A stretch of DNA of 56,841 nucleotides from Pseudomonadota bacterium (GTDB lineage Bacteria > Pseudomonadota > Alphaproteobacteria > Rhizobiales > Beijerinckiaceae), in assembly GCA_021813805.1 (NCBI GenBank), contig JAKAJL010000022.1, positions 1 to 56,841 of the forward strand, written 5' to 3'. This document shows, piece after piece, positions 24,928-34,850 of the stretch. A program made the translations under genes and the position numbers. Numbering within the stretch: position 1 is the first letter of the stretch; the number at the start of each line of letters is the position of its first letter. The notes under the pieces were generated by a model. That model saw nothing but the letters and a program-made list of their open reading frames with translations. It had not been told where the DNA came from and did not search any database.

Positions 24928-25975
24928 GGAGACCACCCACCCCGGCGGCGGTTTCGCCGGACGCGGCCACGTCATGGCGCGGCCGCTGTTCGGCGCCGAA
25001 AAAGTCGCCGCGCTGCTCCTCGCCCTCGACAAGCCGATCGCCGGGCGCCTGCTGAAGCGCCTGGACTCGCTCGAACTGCGGCAGGTGACCCGCGCGGCTT
25101 CCGAACTCGGCGCGGTCAATCCCGCCACCGTCGAACGCCTGATCGCTGATTTCGAGGAGCAATTCTCCTCCGGCGCCGAACTGGTCGGCTCCGCGGGCGA
25201 GGCGGAAAATCTTCTGGCCGGCGCGCTGCCGCCGGAGGAAGCCTCCGAAATCCTGTCCGACGTGCTCGGCAATTCCAACAAGGCGATGTGGGATCGGCTC
25301 TCGGCCGCGCCCGAGGGCGCTCTTGCCTCCTATCTGGCGAAAGAGCACCCCCAGACCTTCGCCTTTGTGCTCTCCAAACTCTCCGCCGGAACGGCGGCGA
25401 AGATCATGGCCCAGACGCCGCGCGACCTGCGCAACGGGCTGATGCGGCGCATGCTGTCGCCGCGCCCGGTGATGGATCCGATGATGCGCCTGCTCGAACG
25501 CACGCTGCACGAGGATCTGCTGTTGAATGTCGCGCGCAACACCGGCGCCGACACCCATTCCAAGATCGCCGACATCATCAATAAAATGGAGCGCGAGCAG
25601 ATCGAGGACGTGTTGCAATCGCTGGCCGAGGACCGCCCCAAGGACGCCGAGACTCTGCGCGGCCTGCTCTTCACTTTCGAAGACATCGCCAAGCTGTCCG
25701 ACCGGGCGCGCACCGCCGTCCTCGACAAGGTTCCCGCCGACCGGGTCATCCTCGCGCTCAAGGGCGCCGATTCCGCTTTCCGCGAACTGATCCTGTCCTC
25801 GATGGGGGCCCGCGCCCGCCGCATGGTGGAGAACGAACTCAACACCGGCGGCCCGGCCCAGCAGCGCGACGTGATGAAGGCGCGGCGCGCGATCGCCGAC
25901 ATGGTGCTCGACATGGCCGAGCGCAACGAGATCGAAATCCACGGCTCCGGCGAGTCGGACGCCATGTTCGAATGA
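24908..25975 (+). CDS. fliG: Flagellar motor switch protein FliG
   Basis: FliG is the rotor protein that meets MotA. The 355-residue protein has the N-terminal FliF-binding domain, the middle domain with the EHPQ motif (YLAKEHPQTFAFVLSKL) and the C-terminal torque domain with the charged helix region GADSAFRELILSSMGARARR. The ATG at 24908 lies inside fliN; an in-frame ATG at 24974 (MARPLFGAEK) is an alternative start and would remove the poorly conserved first 22 residues. Confidence 0.95.
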   Translation: MPTPSSEETTHPGGGFAGRGHVMARPLFGAEKVAALLLALDKPIAGRLLKRLDSLELRQVTRAASELGAVNPATVERLIADFEEQFSSGAELVGSAGEAENLLAGALPPEEASEILSDVLGNSNKAMWDRLSAAPEGALASYLAKEHPQTFAFVLSKLSAGTAAKIMAQTPRDLRNGLMRRMLSPRPVMDPMMRLLERTLHEDLLLNVARNTGADTHSKIADIINKMEREQIEDVLQSLAEDRPKDAETLRGLLFTFEDIAKLSDRARTAVLDKVPADRVILALKGADSAFRELILSSMGARARRMVENELNTGGPAQQRDVMKARRAIADMVLDMAERNEIEIHGSGESDAMFE

Positions 25976-25982
25976 TCCGGCG

Positions 25983-27068
25983 ATGAGCGACGCGCCCGAC
26001 CGGGAAAGCCAGACCGAGGAAGCAACCGAAAAGAAAGTCCACGACTCTCTGGAACGCGGCGAGACGCCTTTTTCGCGCGAGGCGTCTCTTTTCGCCAGTC
26101 TTCTGGCCTCCCTGATCTTCTTCTCCTTCTTCCTGCGCGACGGCGTCGCGCGGCTGATCGCCGCCTTGCAGGGCCTGATCGATCACAGCGGACAGTTCCG
26201 TCTCGGCGAGGGGCGCAACGCCGCCCTGCTGCTCGACGCGGCGGCGCGCGCCTCGGGCGCCTTCGCCGCGCCGGCGCTGGTCCTGCTGACGGCGGCCGGC
26301 GTCATCGCCTCTATCGCCCAGAACCCGCCGCGCATGGTCGCGGACCGCATTTCGCCGAAATGGGAGCGGGTCTCGCCGCGCGCCGGCTGGCGGCGGATCT
26401 TCAGCCTGCGCGGCGCGACGGAATTCGGCAAGAGCCTGCTGAAGCTCGTGGTCGTCGGACTCGTCGTCGCCTTCCTTGTCAGGGGTGAAATCGCCGGCGC
26501 CTTCCGCGCGATCTTCTCCGACCCGGCCCGCCTCGCCGACCATCTGCTCGATGTCGCGCGCGGCCTGTTCGCCAGCGTCGCGGCGGCCGCCGGCGCGCTG
26601 GCCGCCGCTGACCTCGTCTGGTCGCGGATTCACTGGCGCCGCGATCTGCGCATGACCCGGCAGGAGGTCAAGGAGGAGCAGAGGCAGCTGCTGGGCGACC
26701 CGATGGTCAAGGCGCGCCTGCGCTCGGTCGCGCTCGACCGCTCGCGCAAGCGCATGATGGCCTCCGTGCCGACCGCGACCGTGGTGGTCGCCAACCCGAC
26801 CCATTACGCCATCGCCATGCGCTATGTGCGCGAGGAGGGCGGCGCGCCGAAAGTCGTGGCCAAGGGCCAGGACCTGATCGCGCTGAAGATTCGCGAAATC
26901 GCCGAGGCCCACGCCATTCCGGTGATTGAGGACAAGGCTCTGGCAAGGTCGATGTACGACCGTGTCGAGATCGACATGATGATCCCGCCGGAATTCTACC
27001 GGGCGATCGCGGAAATCATCCATTTCCTCAATATGCGCGGCGCCGCCCGCCAGAACCCGAGAAGGTGA
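25983..27068 (+). CDS. flhB: Flagellar export switch protein FlhB
   Basis: FlhB is the export-gate protein whose self-cleavage allows the change from rod/hook to filament substrates. The 361-residue protein opens with the typical ESQTEEATEKKVHDSLERG, has four membrane helices, and carries the autocleavage site N271-P272-T-H274 (VVANPTHYAIAMRYV). The cytoplasmic tail is complete. It lies 7 bases after fliG and overlaps the next gene. FliK (1-1084) is its measuring partner. Confidence 0.97.
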   Translation: MSDAPDRESQTEEATEKKVHDSLERGETPFSREASLFASLLASLIFFSFFLRDGVARLIAALQGLIDHSGQFRLGEGRNAALLLDAAARASGAFAAPALVLLTAAGVIASIAQNPPRMVADRISPKWERVSPRAGWRRIFSLRGATEFGKSLLKLVVVGLVVAFLVRGEIAGAFRAIFSDPARLADHLLDVARGLFASVAAAAGALAAADLVWSRIHWRRDLRMTRQEVKEEQRQLLGDPMVKARLRSVALDRSRKRMMASVPTATVVVANPTHYAIAMRYVREEGGAPKVVAKGQDLIALKIREIAEAHAIPVIEDKALARSMYDRVEIDMMIPPEFYRAIAEIIHFLNMRGAARQNPRR

Positions 27069-27508
27069 ACGACATGCCCGCCGCCGCAACCGCCTTCGCC
27101 TGCGAGCGCGTCCTCGCCGAAAACATCGCCGATGTCGCGACCGAATTGCGCATGATCGACGTCGTCGATCTGGTCGGCTTCATTCGCGGCGAAAGCGTCG
27201 CCACCCTCGAGGATCTGATCAATTCGGCCTCGGAGCTCTATTTCAAACATGGCGCGCTGCGCTACGCCTTGACAGCCAATATCGACCTCATGTGGGAGAC
27301 GCCGCCCTCGGTCTCGCTCAATATGGAGTTTTGCTGGAGTGGCGTGACCGCCTTCTTCGCCCTGCGACTCGATTCGACTTGCGCCGGCGTAGATCTTCAG
27401 CACATTCATTTCGACGTCGCGGCGGATGGCGCGCGCCCCGGCGAGCGCCTCGCCGAGGCCATGGCCGCCGCCCGCGTCGCCCCGCCCCGCCCCGGCCCGC
27501 CGCGCTGA
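27065..27508 (+). CDS. Unknown protein after flhB
   Basis: This 147-residue soluble protein starts at a GTG overlapping the flhB stop (GTGA); an ATG at 27074 is also possible. I do not recognise a family. Visible features are an acidic helical N-terminal half (ENIADVATELRMIDVVDLVG; SVATLEDLINSASELYFKHG), a region LRYALTANIDLMWETPPSVS, and a low-complexity Pro/Arg tail. Coupling to flhB and the end-of-operon position suggest a motility role; none is shown. Confidence 0.8.
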   Translation: MNDMPAAATAFACERVLAENIADVATELRMIDVVDLVGFIRGESVATLEDLINSASELYFKHGALRYALTANIDLMWETPPSVSLNMEFCWSGVTAFFALRLDSTCAGVDLQHIHFDVAADGARPGERLAEAMAAARVAPPRPGPPR

Positions 27509-27516
27509 GGCGAAAA

Positions 27517-27599
27517 GCGGCCGCCCGTCCCGCCTGAAGCTCTGACGCTCGCCATCCTCCCCCACATGGGGAAGTTACATTTTCCGACGGAGCGGCCGC
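27517..27599. terminator. Possible bidirectional terminator between converging genes
   Basis: Imperfect inverted arms GCGGCCGCCCGTC (27517-27529) and GACGGAGCGGCCGC (27586-27599) flank a 56-base stretch that itself contains a small CCCC/GGGG stem (27560-27571). It fills the gap between the plus-strand flhB run and the minus-strand chemoreceptor gene. No long U tract is present, so the terminator reading is tentative. Confidence 0.35.
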
Positions 27600-27608
27600 G
27601 GGAAGGAA

Positions 27609-29723
27609 TCAGTCGATCCTGGCGCCGAGGCGCAGCCCGCCCCAATGCCTGCCATTGACGACGATGGGCGCGGAAATGTCCTTGATCAGGACGACCCGCC
27701 CGCCGCCGAGATCGCGCGGATAAGTCTGGCTCAGAACCGGACTGGTGTTGCGCGCCGCCATCAGGCCGGTCGTGTCGTCGAAAATCCTGCGGTTGCGCGA
27801 ATTGGCGTTGTTCCAGACCGGATCGTTCCCCTGCGGCGCGGAATATTTCCTGTTGTGGACGGGCAGATAGCCGTTGCGGTCCACCGCCGCCGAAAAGACC
27901 ACCGCCGGATCGAGGTCGAGGATCGGCTCCTGGATCGCCGGCAGATGGCGCTCCAGAAAATCGAGCGCCTGATTGCGATATTGCTGCGGATCGGTTCCGG
28001 GCAGGGGAAGATAATTGCGGTCGAACAGGGCCGTCTCGGCGATTTCGCCGCTGGCCACGGCGCGCTCGAACAATTCGGCGATCATGCCGGCGCGCTCGAC
28101 CGCAATGGCGCGTAAGGACTCCTCCTTGGCGAGAAGGCGCTGCATCAGGGCGCTCAGCGCCGCCTCCGTCTGCGCGGGAATCTTGATGAACTGGATTCGG
28201 TGGCCATGATCGGAAGGCGGCGCGACGCGGGCGCGCAGGGAGCCGAGTCCATTCAACTCCGCCTCGACGATCGATCCCTGTTCGAGCGATTCAGGCAGGC
28301 CGGCGACCAGCGCGCCCCCCGCCGAAATTTCGATGATCTCGCCGCCGAGGCGCCGCCCGTCCACGACGATCTCGAGCGCCACGCGCGCGGGAGATCTCGG
28401 ATGTTTGCGCCGATCGACATCGACGAAATTCTTCACAGCAATGAGCAGGCGGGTGGAAAGCCGATCGAACAGAACGCCGACCTGTCGGGACTGGTTGGAG
28501 ACTTTGCCCGCCGCGGCGTCCGCATCGCCCACAGCGCGGGTGAACACGTTGACGCTGTCGCCGAGCCGCGACGCCCCCTCCGCCGCGGCGTGAGCGCTTT
28601 GTCCGATTTCCTCGACCGCCGAGATCTGCTGGCTCGAACTCTGGGCGACGGCGGAAGCGATCTGGCTGATTTGCCCGATCAGATCGCGCATGTCCTTCAT
28701 CGCGCCGGTCGCGGATTTCATCGCCGATTCGATTTCGGCGATCTGGCCCGAAATCTCCCGGGTCGCCGCATTGGTGCGCTGGGAAAGCTGCTTCACCTCA
28801 TTGGCGACCACCGCGAATCCCCGGCCGTTTTCCCCGGCGCGCGCGGCCTCGATGGTGGCGTTCAGCGCCAGCAAGCTGGTCTGGTTGGAAATGCCGGCGA
28901 TCAGCCCGACGATCTCGCTCACCCGCGCGGCGGAGGCCGAGAGCGCGGCAAAACGGCGCTCCGCCTCGTCCGCGCGCGCGACCGCGTCGCCCACCAGCGC
29001 ATTGGTTTGACTGGCCTGACGCCCGACTTCCTGACTGGACGCCTGCAATTCCTCGACCGCCGCGGCAACCGCCGTCATGGATTGCGACGTCGTCTCCACG
29101 CCATCCTGAACCAGCGCGACCCCGCCGCGCAATTCTGTCAGCAGCTTCTCCAGACCGTTGACGATCGAGCGCAGATCCTCGGATTGGGCGTTCGCGACCT
29201 CGTTCGAGGACTCCAGCTCCGCTTCGACCGCCTCTTTCAGTTCGAGCGCCTCGGCTTCGCGGGCCGTCCGCGTCACGCCGGCGAAAAAGGCGCCGAGATT
29301 GGCGGCCATATCTGTAAAGACCGATATTGTCAGGGCTTCGGCCAATTCCCGCTCCCGGGCGTGGCCGGCGAGGATCACCCGAAGAAAATTCCGGACGAAA
29401 TAGCTGTAGGCGCCAAGATACAGTTCGGGCGAGAGCCTGACCCGCACATGGGTTTCTCCGATGCGCGCCGCCCGATCCCTGATCTCTTCGCCGGGCGGAT
29501 GGGCGAGCAGGAACCGCCAATGTTCGAGATTGGCGTCGCGGACCCGTTTCGCCGTGGCCGGATCGCGCAGCAGCGCCGCCTTCACGGGATCAGCGCCGTG
29601 TTCGGCATAGAAGGCGTCGAAGATTTCCTCGATCCGCGGCGCGACCGCCGCGCTCAGCGCAGCATAGACGCCGGCTCCGCCCATCTCGCGCGCCCGCGCC
29701 CGCTTCAAAGGATTCAATCCCAT
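27609..29723 (-). CDS. Soluble globin-coupled chemoreceptor with PilZ and C-terminal Cache-like domain
   Basis: This is a 704-residue methyl-accepting chemotaxis protein with no membrane helix. Residues 15-150 look like a protoglobin sensor ([35 protein letters not shown]), with H92 as the likely heme ligand. Residues 165-435 are the signalling coiled coil with the receptor tip ([20 protein letters not shown], then [20 protein letters not shown]). Residues 437-515 fit a PilZ domain ([11 protein letters not shown] and EISAGGALV), a cyclic-di-GMP binding fold. Residues 545-704 resemble the C-terminal Cache/PAS-like module of other soluble receptors ([33 protein letters not shown]). The ATG at 29723 follows a GCGGAA; the longer frame upstream looks non-coding. 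Likely input: oxygen or redox plus cyclic-di-GMP. Confidence 0.9.
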   Translation of the reverse strand: MGLNPLKRARAREMGGAGVYAALSAAVAPRIEEIFDAFYAEHGADPVKAALLRDPATAKRVRDANLEHWRFLLAHPPGEEIRDRAARIGETHVRVRLSPELYLGAYSYFVRNFLRVILAGHARERELAEALTISVFTDMAANLGAFFAGVTRTAREAEALELKEAVEAELESSNEVANAQSEDLRSIVNGLEKLLTELRGGVALVQDGVETTSQSMTAVAAAVEELQASSQEVGRQASQTNALVGDAVARADEAERRFAALSASAARVSEIVGLIAGISNQTSLLALNATIEAARAGENGRGFAVVANEVKQLSQRTNAATREISGQIAEIESAMKSATGAMKDMRDLIGQISQIASAVAQSSSQQISAVEEIGQSAHAAAEGASRLGDSVNVFTRAVGDADAAAGKVSNQSRQVGVLFDRLSTRLLIAVKNFVDVDRRKHPRSPARVALEIVVDGRRLGGEIIEISAGGALVAGLPESLEQGSIVEAELNGLGSLRARVAPPSDHGHRIQFIKIPAQTEAALSALMQRLLAKEESLRAIAVERAGMIAELFERAVASGEIAETALFDRNYLPLPGTDPQQYRNQALDFLERHLPAIQEPILDLDPAVVFSAAVDRNGYLPVHNRKYSAPQGNDPVWNNANSRNRRIFDDTTGLMAARNTSPVLSQTYPRDLGGGRVVLIKDISAPIVVNGRHWGGLRLGARID

Positions 29724-29837
29724 GTTTCCGCACCATCGGCTGAAGGCGCGAGGCCCTGAATCGGGCGAGCGCCGGTTGATCGAAGAGCCATTGTCGCGGC
29801 GGCGGCTTGCTCGGACCTTGCCCTTTGCCACTCGTCG

Positions 29838-30290
29838 CTATTGCGGCATCTGGTCCTTCGGCATGTACGAGAAGTCCTGCACCAGGACGTCCTTGATCAG
29901 GCCCTTGCCGAGCTTCTCGTTCACCACGGTGCGAATCTGGCTGGTGAGCGCGTTGATGTCATATTTGTCGAGATGGCGAAAATCGACGCTCGGATCGCCG
30001 TAAATCGTGCGGAACGCGTCATCGAGCACGAAGGCCTCGGGATTGACGTTGAGCTTTTCCGCCTGCTTCACGTCGATTCCATAAAGGAACTGGACGATGA
30101 CATAGCCGAGCAGCGCGCCATCGGCGATCACCGGCACGTTGATGACTCGCGACTTGCGATATTGGTAACTGTGTTCGGCGCCCTCTTGATGCGCCGGCGC
30201 CGCATGGGCGAACCGCCATTGCCCCGCCTCGAAGCTCGACAGCGCGGCGATCGCGCTCGCCCACAGGGCCAGAATGAGCAATTTGACCAT
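29838..30290 (-). CDS. Secreted or anchored protein, possibly FliL-like
   Basis: This 150-residue protein has an N-terminal hydrophobic segment (LLILALWASAIAALSSF) and a probable periplasmic domain. The C-terminal part (INALTSQIRTVVNEKLGKGL, then IKDVLVQDFSYMP) resembles the end of FliL-type domains, where a helix is followed by a short strand. The similarity is by eye and weak. It lies 10 bases after flgN and 114 bases before the chemoreceptor. A true fliL is present at 8105, so this would be a second, diverged member. Confidence 0.75.
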   Translation of the reverse strand: MVKLLILALWASAIAALSSFEAGQWRFAHAAPAHQEGAEHSYQYRKSRVINVPVIADGALLGYVIVQFLYGIDVKQAEKLNVNPEAFVLDDAFRTIYGDPSVDFRHLDKYDINALTSQIRTVVNEKLGKGLIKDVLVQDFSYMPKDQMPQ

Positions 30291-30299
30291 TGTCCCCGC

Positions 30300-30683
30300 T
30301 CAGCCGCGCCACGGCGCGCCGCCACGGCCGTAGGTTCCGTCCGACTCCGCCTCCTGCATCGTCCGCGACAGCAAGGCTGCGATGGCGTCCACGGCCTTCA
30401 GATGATGCGCCAGCATGGCCTGGTTGTCGTCGAGCTTCGCAGCCAGCCTCTTGACCCGCGTCCGGTCCGCCGCGGCGAGATCCGCGGCGTCGAAAAAGCG
30501 CAGGATGCGATTGATTTCGAGCAGGCCCTGATGCTTGCGATGATTGAAATCGCTGAGGTCGACGATGCGGTTTTCCCGCAGGATCGCGGTCTCCTGGTCG
30601 ATCGCCGCCTCCATGCGGTCGAGGGCGTCATAGAGCGCGGCGGCGTTGGCGCAAGCGCGCTCGGAACTGCGGGACGTTTTCAT
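30300..30683 (-). CDS. flgN: FlgN-like flagellar chaperone
   Basis: FlgN protects the junction proteins FlgK and FlgL before export. The 127-residue protein is all-helical and charged, with a long N-terminal helix (ALYDALDRMEAAIDQETAIL) and an HLKAVDAIAALLSRTMQEAE C-terminal helix, typical of the family. Conservation is low, so length, helicity and the slot next to flgJ carry the call. flgK and flgL are in the same block. Confidence 0.7.
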   Translation of the reverse strand: MKTSRSSERACANAAALYDALDRMEAAIDQETAILRENRIVDLSDFNHRKHQGLLEINRILRFFDAADLAAADRTRVKRLAAKLDDNQAMLAHHLKAVDAIAALLSRTMQEAESDGTYGRGGAPWRG

Positions 30684-30737
30684 CGGGCCTCGCCAAATTT
30701 GAGTCGGCCGGGGGTTTCCGGCCGGTTGGGGCGCGCG

Positions 30738-31196
30738 TCAGGCGCCGGCCAATCCGTGTTTCTTCGACTGCAACAGGTTCTGGTGGGTGGCGAAAAGCCG
30801 CTCGCCAATCTTGAGAGCGCCCGATTTCGCGATCTGCTCGGCGATCTTTTCCGAGAGCATCGACTTCCAGACGTCGCCGGCGACGCCGGCGCCATAGACG
30901 TCGCTCGCCTGTTTCGGCAGCATCTCGTCGATCATGCTTTTCAGGAGCATGCTTTCGAGCCCGACTTCCGCCTTGCGCGCGGGACTGAGCTTTTCGTTGA
31001 GCGCGGCGACCGGGTTCTTGTAAGAGACGCCGCACGGCATCGGAACGGAGGCCGGCAGGCGGTCGAGCGCGGCGGCGAAATCGCCCGAAATGTCGCCCGA
31101 CGCGGCGGCGAGCGTTCTCGTCGTCGCCGCCGCCTTTTGCGGATCGGCGGCGCGCGCCACATCGAGAATGAGGTCCGAAGCCGGAGAAATCGTCAA
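30738..31196 (-). CDS. flgJ: Rod-binding protein FlgJ (N-terminal type, no muramidase domain)
   Basis: FlgJ caps the growing rod. The 152-residue protein has the rod-binding segment KAEVGLESMLLKSMIDEMLP, followed by YGAGVAGDVWKSMLSEKIAE, matching the Rod-binding family. The C-terminal peptidoglycan hydrolase domain of enterobacterial FlgJ is absent, as is common in alphaproteobacteria, so another enzyme must open the wall. It lies 41 bases after the FliJ-like gene. Confidence 0.85.
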   Translation of the reverse strand: MTISPASDLILDVARAADPQKAAATTRTLAAASGDISGDFAAALDRLPASVPMPCGVSYKNPVAALNEKLSPARKAEVGLESMLLKSMIDEMLPKQASDVYGAGVAGDVWKSMLSEKIAEQIAKSGALKIGERLFATHQNLLQSKKHGLAGA

Positions 31197-31237
31197 CTGC
31201 CGCTCCCGTAGTCAAGGACCAGATTAAACATCCTGGC

Positions 31238-31648
31238 TTACGGCAGGCTTGTCGGCGGGGTGGCTTGCTGGATTGCAGCGAGGCTTTCGCCAAGATCGAG
31301 CAACCGGCGCTTTTCCTCGTCGCGCTCGACTTTGTCCGCCTCCTCCCTCACCAGCTTTTCGAGGGCGCGGCGCTGCGCGTTGCGCTGGACGACTCTCTCA
31401 CGCTGCGAGACGGCCCGCGCCTCCAGCGCCGCGGCGCCGCGTTCAACCGACGCGACCCGACGGCAGGCGAGTTTGAGCAGAAGCGGGTCCTTCTCGGCCG
31501 CGCCGCCGAGAAAGCCCAGCAGGGCGCGACGCTCTTTCGCGGCTTCGTGCTTCTGCCGCTCGATCGCGGCGAGCCGCGCCTCCTCAAGCTCGCGCATTTT
31601 CGTTTTCACCGCGAGCAGCCGCTCCAGGGCTTTCTTTCTCTCATGCAT
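31238..31648 (-). CDS. FliJ-like coiled-coil protein
   Basis: This 136-residue protein is almost entirely a charged coiled coil (KKALERLLAVKTKMRELEEA; RLAAIERQKHEAAKERRALL; LVREEADKVERDEEKRRLLD). The ATG at 31648 shares one base with the fliR stop (TGATG), which sets the start; the longer open frame upstream lies within fliR. Size and coiled coil fit FliJ, the export-complex stalk, but I see no specific motif. No other fliJ candidate is in the window. Confidence 0.75.
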   Translation of the reverse strand: MHERKKALERLLAVKTKMRELEEARLAAIERQKHEAAKERRALLGFLGGAAEKDPLLLKLACRRVASVERGAAALEARAVSQRERVVQRNAQRRALEKLVREEADKVERDEEKRRLLDLGESLAAIQQATPPTSLP

Positions 31649-32400
31649 CAATTGCCTCGCAACGCCCAGTCGCCGAACGCCGACATGAAGGCCGTCACCA
31701 TCGCGCCGGAAACGAAGTAGAACAGGATCAATCCGCCCGCGATGACAAAGGGGCCGGAAATGAAATAGACCGGGATTTGCGGCGTCAGCCGGTTGACGAG
31801 GCCGATCGCGAGATTGACCACCACCGCATAGACGATGAAGGGACTGGAAATACGCAAGCCCACGATGAAGGCGGCCGAGAGGTCGCCGGCGACCGTGTGC
31901 AGCGCCGCTTCGGGCCTCAGGAGGAAGCCGACCGGCATGACCGCATAGGAGGCGACGAGCCCACGAATCAGCTCCCAATGCAGACCGGAGACGAAGATCA
32001 GCACGGTCGCGGCGGTGGTGATCAGCGTCGCGACGGGCGGCAGCGGCTCGCTCTCGTCGATTGGCGCGCCGAGCGCGTTGCTCATGCCGATCTGCATCGA
32101 AGCCGCCATCATCATGGTTTCGAGCGCGAGAAAATAAAGACGCCCGAGCAGGCCGATCATGGCGCCCAGAAACAATTCGGAAAAGATGTCGCCCACGAGC
32201 GCGCCGAAATCGGAAAAGGCGATTTTTTGCCGCGCCGCCAGCGCCGGGGCCAGCGAGAGGGTCAAGGCAAGGGCGACGAACAGCCGCGCCCGCGCGGGAA
32301 CGCGCGCGCTCGAAAATCCCGGCGCCAGCATCAGGCTTCCACCGATGCGGCAGAACAGAACCAGGAAAGTGGCGGCGAGATCGCCGGCATGAAAATTCAA
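31648..32400 (-). CDS. fliR: Flagellar export gate protein FliR
   Basis: FliR is a core subunit of the FliPQR export gate. The 250-residue protein is strongly hydrophobic with about six membrane segments. Family blocks include [40 protein letters not shown] and [20 protein letters not shown]. The ATG overlaps the flhA stop (ATGA). Confidence 0.95.
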   Translation of the reverse strand: MNFHAGDLAATFLVLFCRIGGSLMLAPGFSSARVPARARLFVALALTLSLAPALAARQKIAFSDFGALVGDIFSELFLGAMIGLLGRLYFLALETMMMAASMQIGMSNALGAPIDESEPLPPVATLITTAATVLIFVSGLHWELIRGLVASYAVMPVGFLLRPEAALHTVAGDLSAAFIVGLRISSPFIVYAVVVNLAIGLVNRLTPQIPVYFISGPFVIAGGLILFYFVSGAMVTAFMSAFGDWALRGN

Positions 32401-34484
32401 GAGATCGTTCCCAACGACTTGAACTCGACTCCGCGCGCCAGTTCGAGATGCGACAGCACCGGCAGGGTGGCGAACAGGCGCTCGACGATCATCCGGACAT
32501 AAGGACGGGTTTCGGGCGTGGCGACGATCACGAATTGCTCGCCCGCGTCCATCAGCTTGCGGATCGCCGGCGACGCCTCCTCGCCGAATTCCTCGACGAG
32601 GCGCGGGTCGATGTCGAATTCGGCCACGTCGCCCTTGGCGTCGCGTTTGAGCGCCTGATGGAACACCATGTCCCAGCGGTTGCCGAGCCGCAGGATTTTC
32701 AGCACCCCGCCCTGCGCGAGATCGCCGCAGATCTGCTGGGCCATGCGCAGGCGGACATGTTCGGCGATCTGTTCGGCGCGCCGCGCATGGGGCGCGATCT
32801 CGGCGATGGCTTCGAGAATGAGGTGCAGGTTGCGAATCGAGATGCGCTCGGCGAGCAGCAGTTTCAGCACCGCCTGCAAGCCGGAATAGGAGATCAGCGA
32901 CGGGCTGATCTCGTCGAGCAGCCGCTTGTATTCCGGCCCGAGCCGCTCGAACAAACTGCGCATGTCCTTGTAGGACAGAAGCTGCGCGAGATTATTGCGC
33001 AGGACTTCGGAGAGATGCGTCAGCAGAACCGACATATTGTCGATCGGGTTGAAGCCGGCGCGCCGGGCCTCGGCGACATAGACCTCGGAAATGCTGTAGG
33101 CCTTCATCCCGAACGCCGGTTCGCGCGTCTCCTCGCCCGGAAGGTCGGGCCTTTTGCCGTCGCCGCTGATGACGAGATAGTCGCCGATCCGCACCTCCTG
33201 GCGGGCGACGATCGCGCCGTGAATCCTGATCTCGTATGATTTCGGCGGCGCGGACAGGTTGTCCGACACTTTGATCTCGGGCACCACGAAGCCATATTGC
33301 GTGGCGAATTTTTTGCGCATCCGCGCGACGCGAGTGGAGAGTTCGCTCTGCGACGCCAGCAGCCGCGCGGCGAGCTGCTTGCCTAGAACCAGCTCGATTT
33401 CATGGGTGCGCAGGGATTCCTTGACCGAATTCTTCGCCTCGGCGCGGACCTGCTCCTCGCGGGCGAGCTCGGCCGCCTCGCTGGCCGCCTGCTTTTCGGC
33501 GAGCTTGCGCGGAATGGCGTAGCCGAGGAAAGCCAGCACGCCGCTGAGACTCGCGAAAGGGAGAAAGGGCAGCATCGGCACCAGGCCGAGGATGAACAGC
33601 AGGGCGCTGGCGACGAAGAGCGCGCGCGGGCGCCCGCCAAGCTGGTCGAACACCGCCTTTTCCGCCGAGCCGCGCGTCCCGCCCTTCGAGACCAGCAGGC
33701 CGGCGGCGAGCGAGACGATGAGCGCAGGAATCTGCGACACCAGTCCGTCGCCCACCGACAATTTGGTGAAGACGTCCGCGGCCGCCGCTATGTCCAGGCC
33801 GTGGCGGCTGACGCCGATGACGATCCCGCCGAAGACGTTGACCGCGAGGATGATCAGGCCGGCGATGGCGTCGCCGCGCACGAATTTCGACGCGCCGTCC
33901 ATCGAGCCGAAAAAGGAGCTTTCCTCCTCCAGTTCCCGGCGGCGGCGCTGCGCTTCCTTTTCATTGATCAGGCCGGCGGAAAGGTCGGCGTCGATCGCCA
34001 TCTGCTTGCCGGGAATGGCGTCGAGGGTGAAGCGGGCGCCGACTTCCGCGATACGGGTCGCGCCCTTGGTGATGACCAGGAAATTTACGGTGATCAATAT
34101 GATGAACACCACAAGGCCGATGACGAAGTCGCCGTCCATCACCAGGCGGGCGAAGCCGCCGATGATATAGCCCGCCGCCGTCACCCCTTGCGCGCCATGG
34201 GCCAGGATGAGGCGCGTCGTGGCGATTTCGAGCGCAAGGCGCAGCATCGTGGCGACGAGCAGAATCGTGGGGAAGGCGGAGAATTCGAGCGGCTTTTCGA
34301 TCCACAGCGCGACCATCAGGATCAGCACCGAAAAAGCGATCGAGAAAGCAAGGCCGAAGTCGATCAATATCGCCGGAATAGGCAGGAAGAAAATGCAGAG
34401 AATCGCGATAATGCCCAGGGCGAAGAACACATCCCGCCGGCTTTTTCCGCTTGCGGCGCCTTGGGTTAAAATCGCGTCGGTCAT
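32397..34484 (-). CDS. flhA: Flagellar export protein FlhA
   Basis: FlhA is the export-gate component that uses the proton gradient and docks substrate chaperones. The 695-residue protein is full length: an N-terminal region of about eight membrane helices, with the conserved FHIPEP-type cytoplasmic loop ([60 protein letters not shown]), then a soluble C-terminal domain from about residue 330. It overlaps fliR and lies 66 bases after fliQ. Confidence 0.97.
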   Translation of the reverse strand: MTDAILTQGAASGKSRRDVFFALGIIAILCIFFLPIPAILIDFGLAFSIAFSVLILMVALWIEKPLEFSAFPTILLVATMLRLALEIATTRLILAHGAQGVTAAGYIIGGFARLVMDGDFVIGLVVFIILITVNFLVITKGATRIAEVGARFTLDAIPGKQMAIDADLSAGLINEKEAQRRRRELEEESSFFGSMDGASKFVRGDAIAGLIILAVNVFGGIVIGVSRHGLDIAAAADVFTKLSVGDGLVSQIPALIVSLAAGLLVSKGGTRGSAEKAVFDQLGGRPRALFVASALLFILGLVPMLPFLPFASLSGVLAFLGYAIPRKLAEKQAASEAAELAREEQVRAEAKNSVKESLRTHEIELVLGKQLAARLLASQSELSTRVARMRKKFATQYGFVVPEIKVSDNLSAPPKSYEIRIHGAIVARQEVRIGDYLVISGDGKRPDLPGEETREPAFGMKAYSISEVYVAEARRAGFNPIDNMSVLLTHLSEVLRNNLAQLLSYKDMRSLFERLGPEYKRLLDEISPSLISYSGLQAVLKLLLAERISIRNLHLILEAIAEIAPHARRAEQIAEHVRLRMAQQICGDLAQGGVLKILRLGNRWDMVFHQALKRDAKGDVAEFDIDPRLVEEFGEEASPAIRKLMDAGEQFVIVATPETRPYVRMIVERLFATLPVLSHLELARGVEFKSLGTIS

Positions 34485-34550
34485 AAGGTCAGGCCAATCC
34501 GTCGTTTCGCTCAGATTGGCGGCGCAAGCTTGCGTCAGCCTGCCGGCGCG

Positions 34551-34817
34551 TCAGAAACCTTTTTCGACGCGCCCATAAACCTGTTCGGCGAAATTGTGGA
34601 TCTGGGCGCCCATAAAGGCCCCGGTCAGCGCCAGGGCGAGAAACACGGCGACGATCTTGGGGACGAAAGTCAGCGTCGCTTCCTGGATCTGCGTCAGCGC
34701 CTGGAACAGGGCGATGATGATTCCCACCGCCATGGCCGCCGCCACCGGGGGGCCGCAGGCGACCATGATGGTCCGGATCGCGGCGTGAAGCAGGTCGAGG
34801 GCGTCGGCCTCGTTCAT
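34551..34817 (-). CDS. fliQ: Flagellar export gate protein FliQ
   Basis: FliQ is the small export-gate subunit. The 88-residue protein has two membrane hairpin helices (IMVACGPPVAAAMAVGIIIA; LTFVPKIVAVFLALALTGAF) with the LFQALTQIQEATL loop between them, all typical of the family and of the expected size. It is followed by flhA and preceded by flgD. Confidence 0.95.
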   Translation of the reverse strand: MNEADALDLLHAAIRTIMVACGPPVAAAMAVGIIIALFQALTQIQEATLTFVPKIVAVFLALALTGAFMGAQIHNFAEQVYGRVEKGF

Positions 34818-34850
34818 GGTCTCAATCTTTGGCCGGTCGGGTGAACGCGA

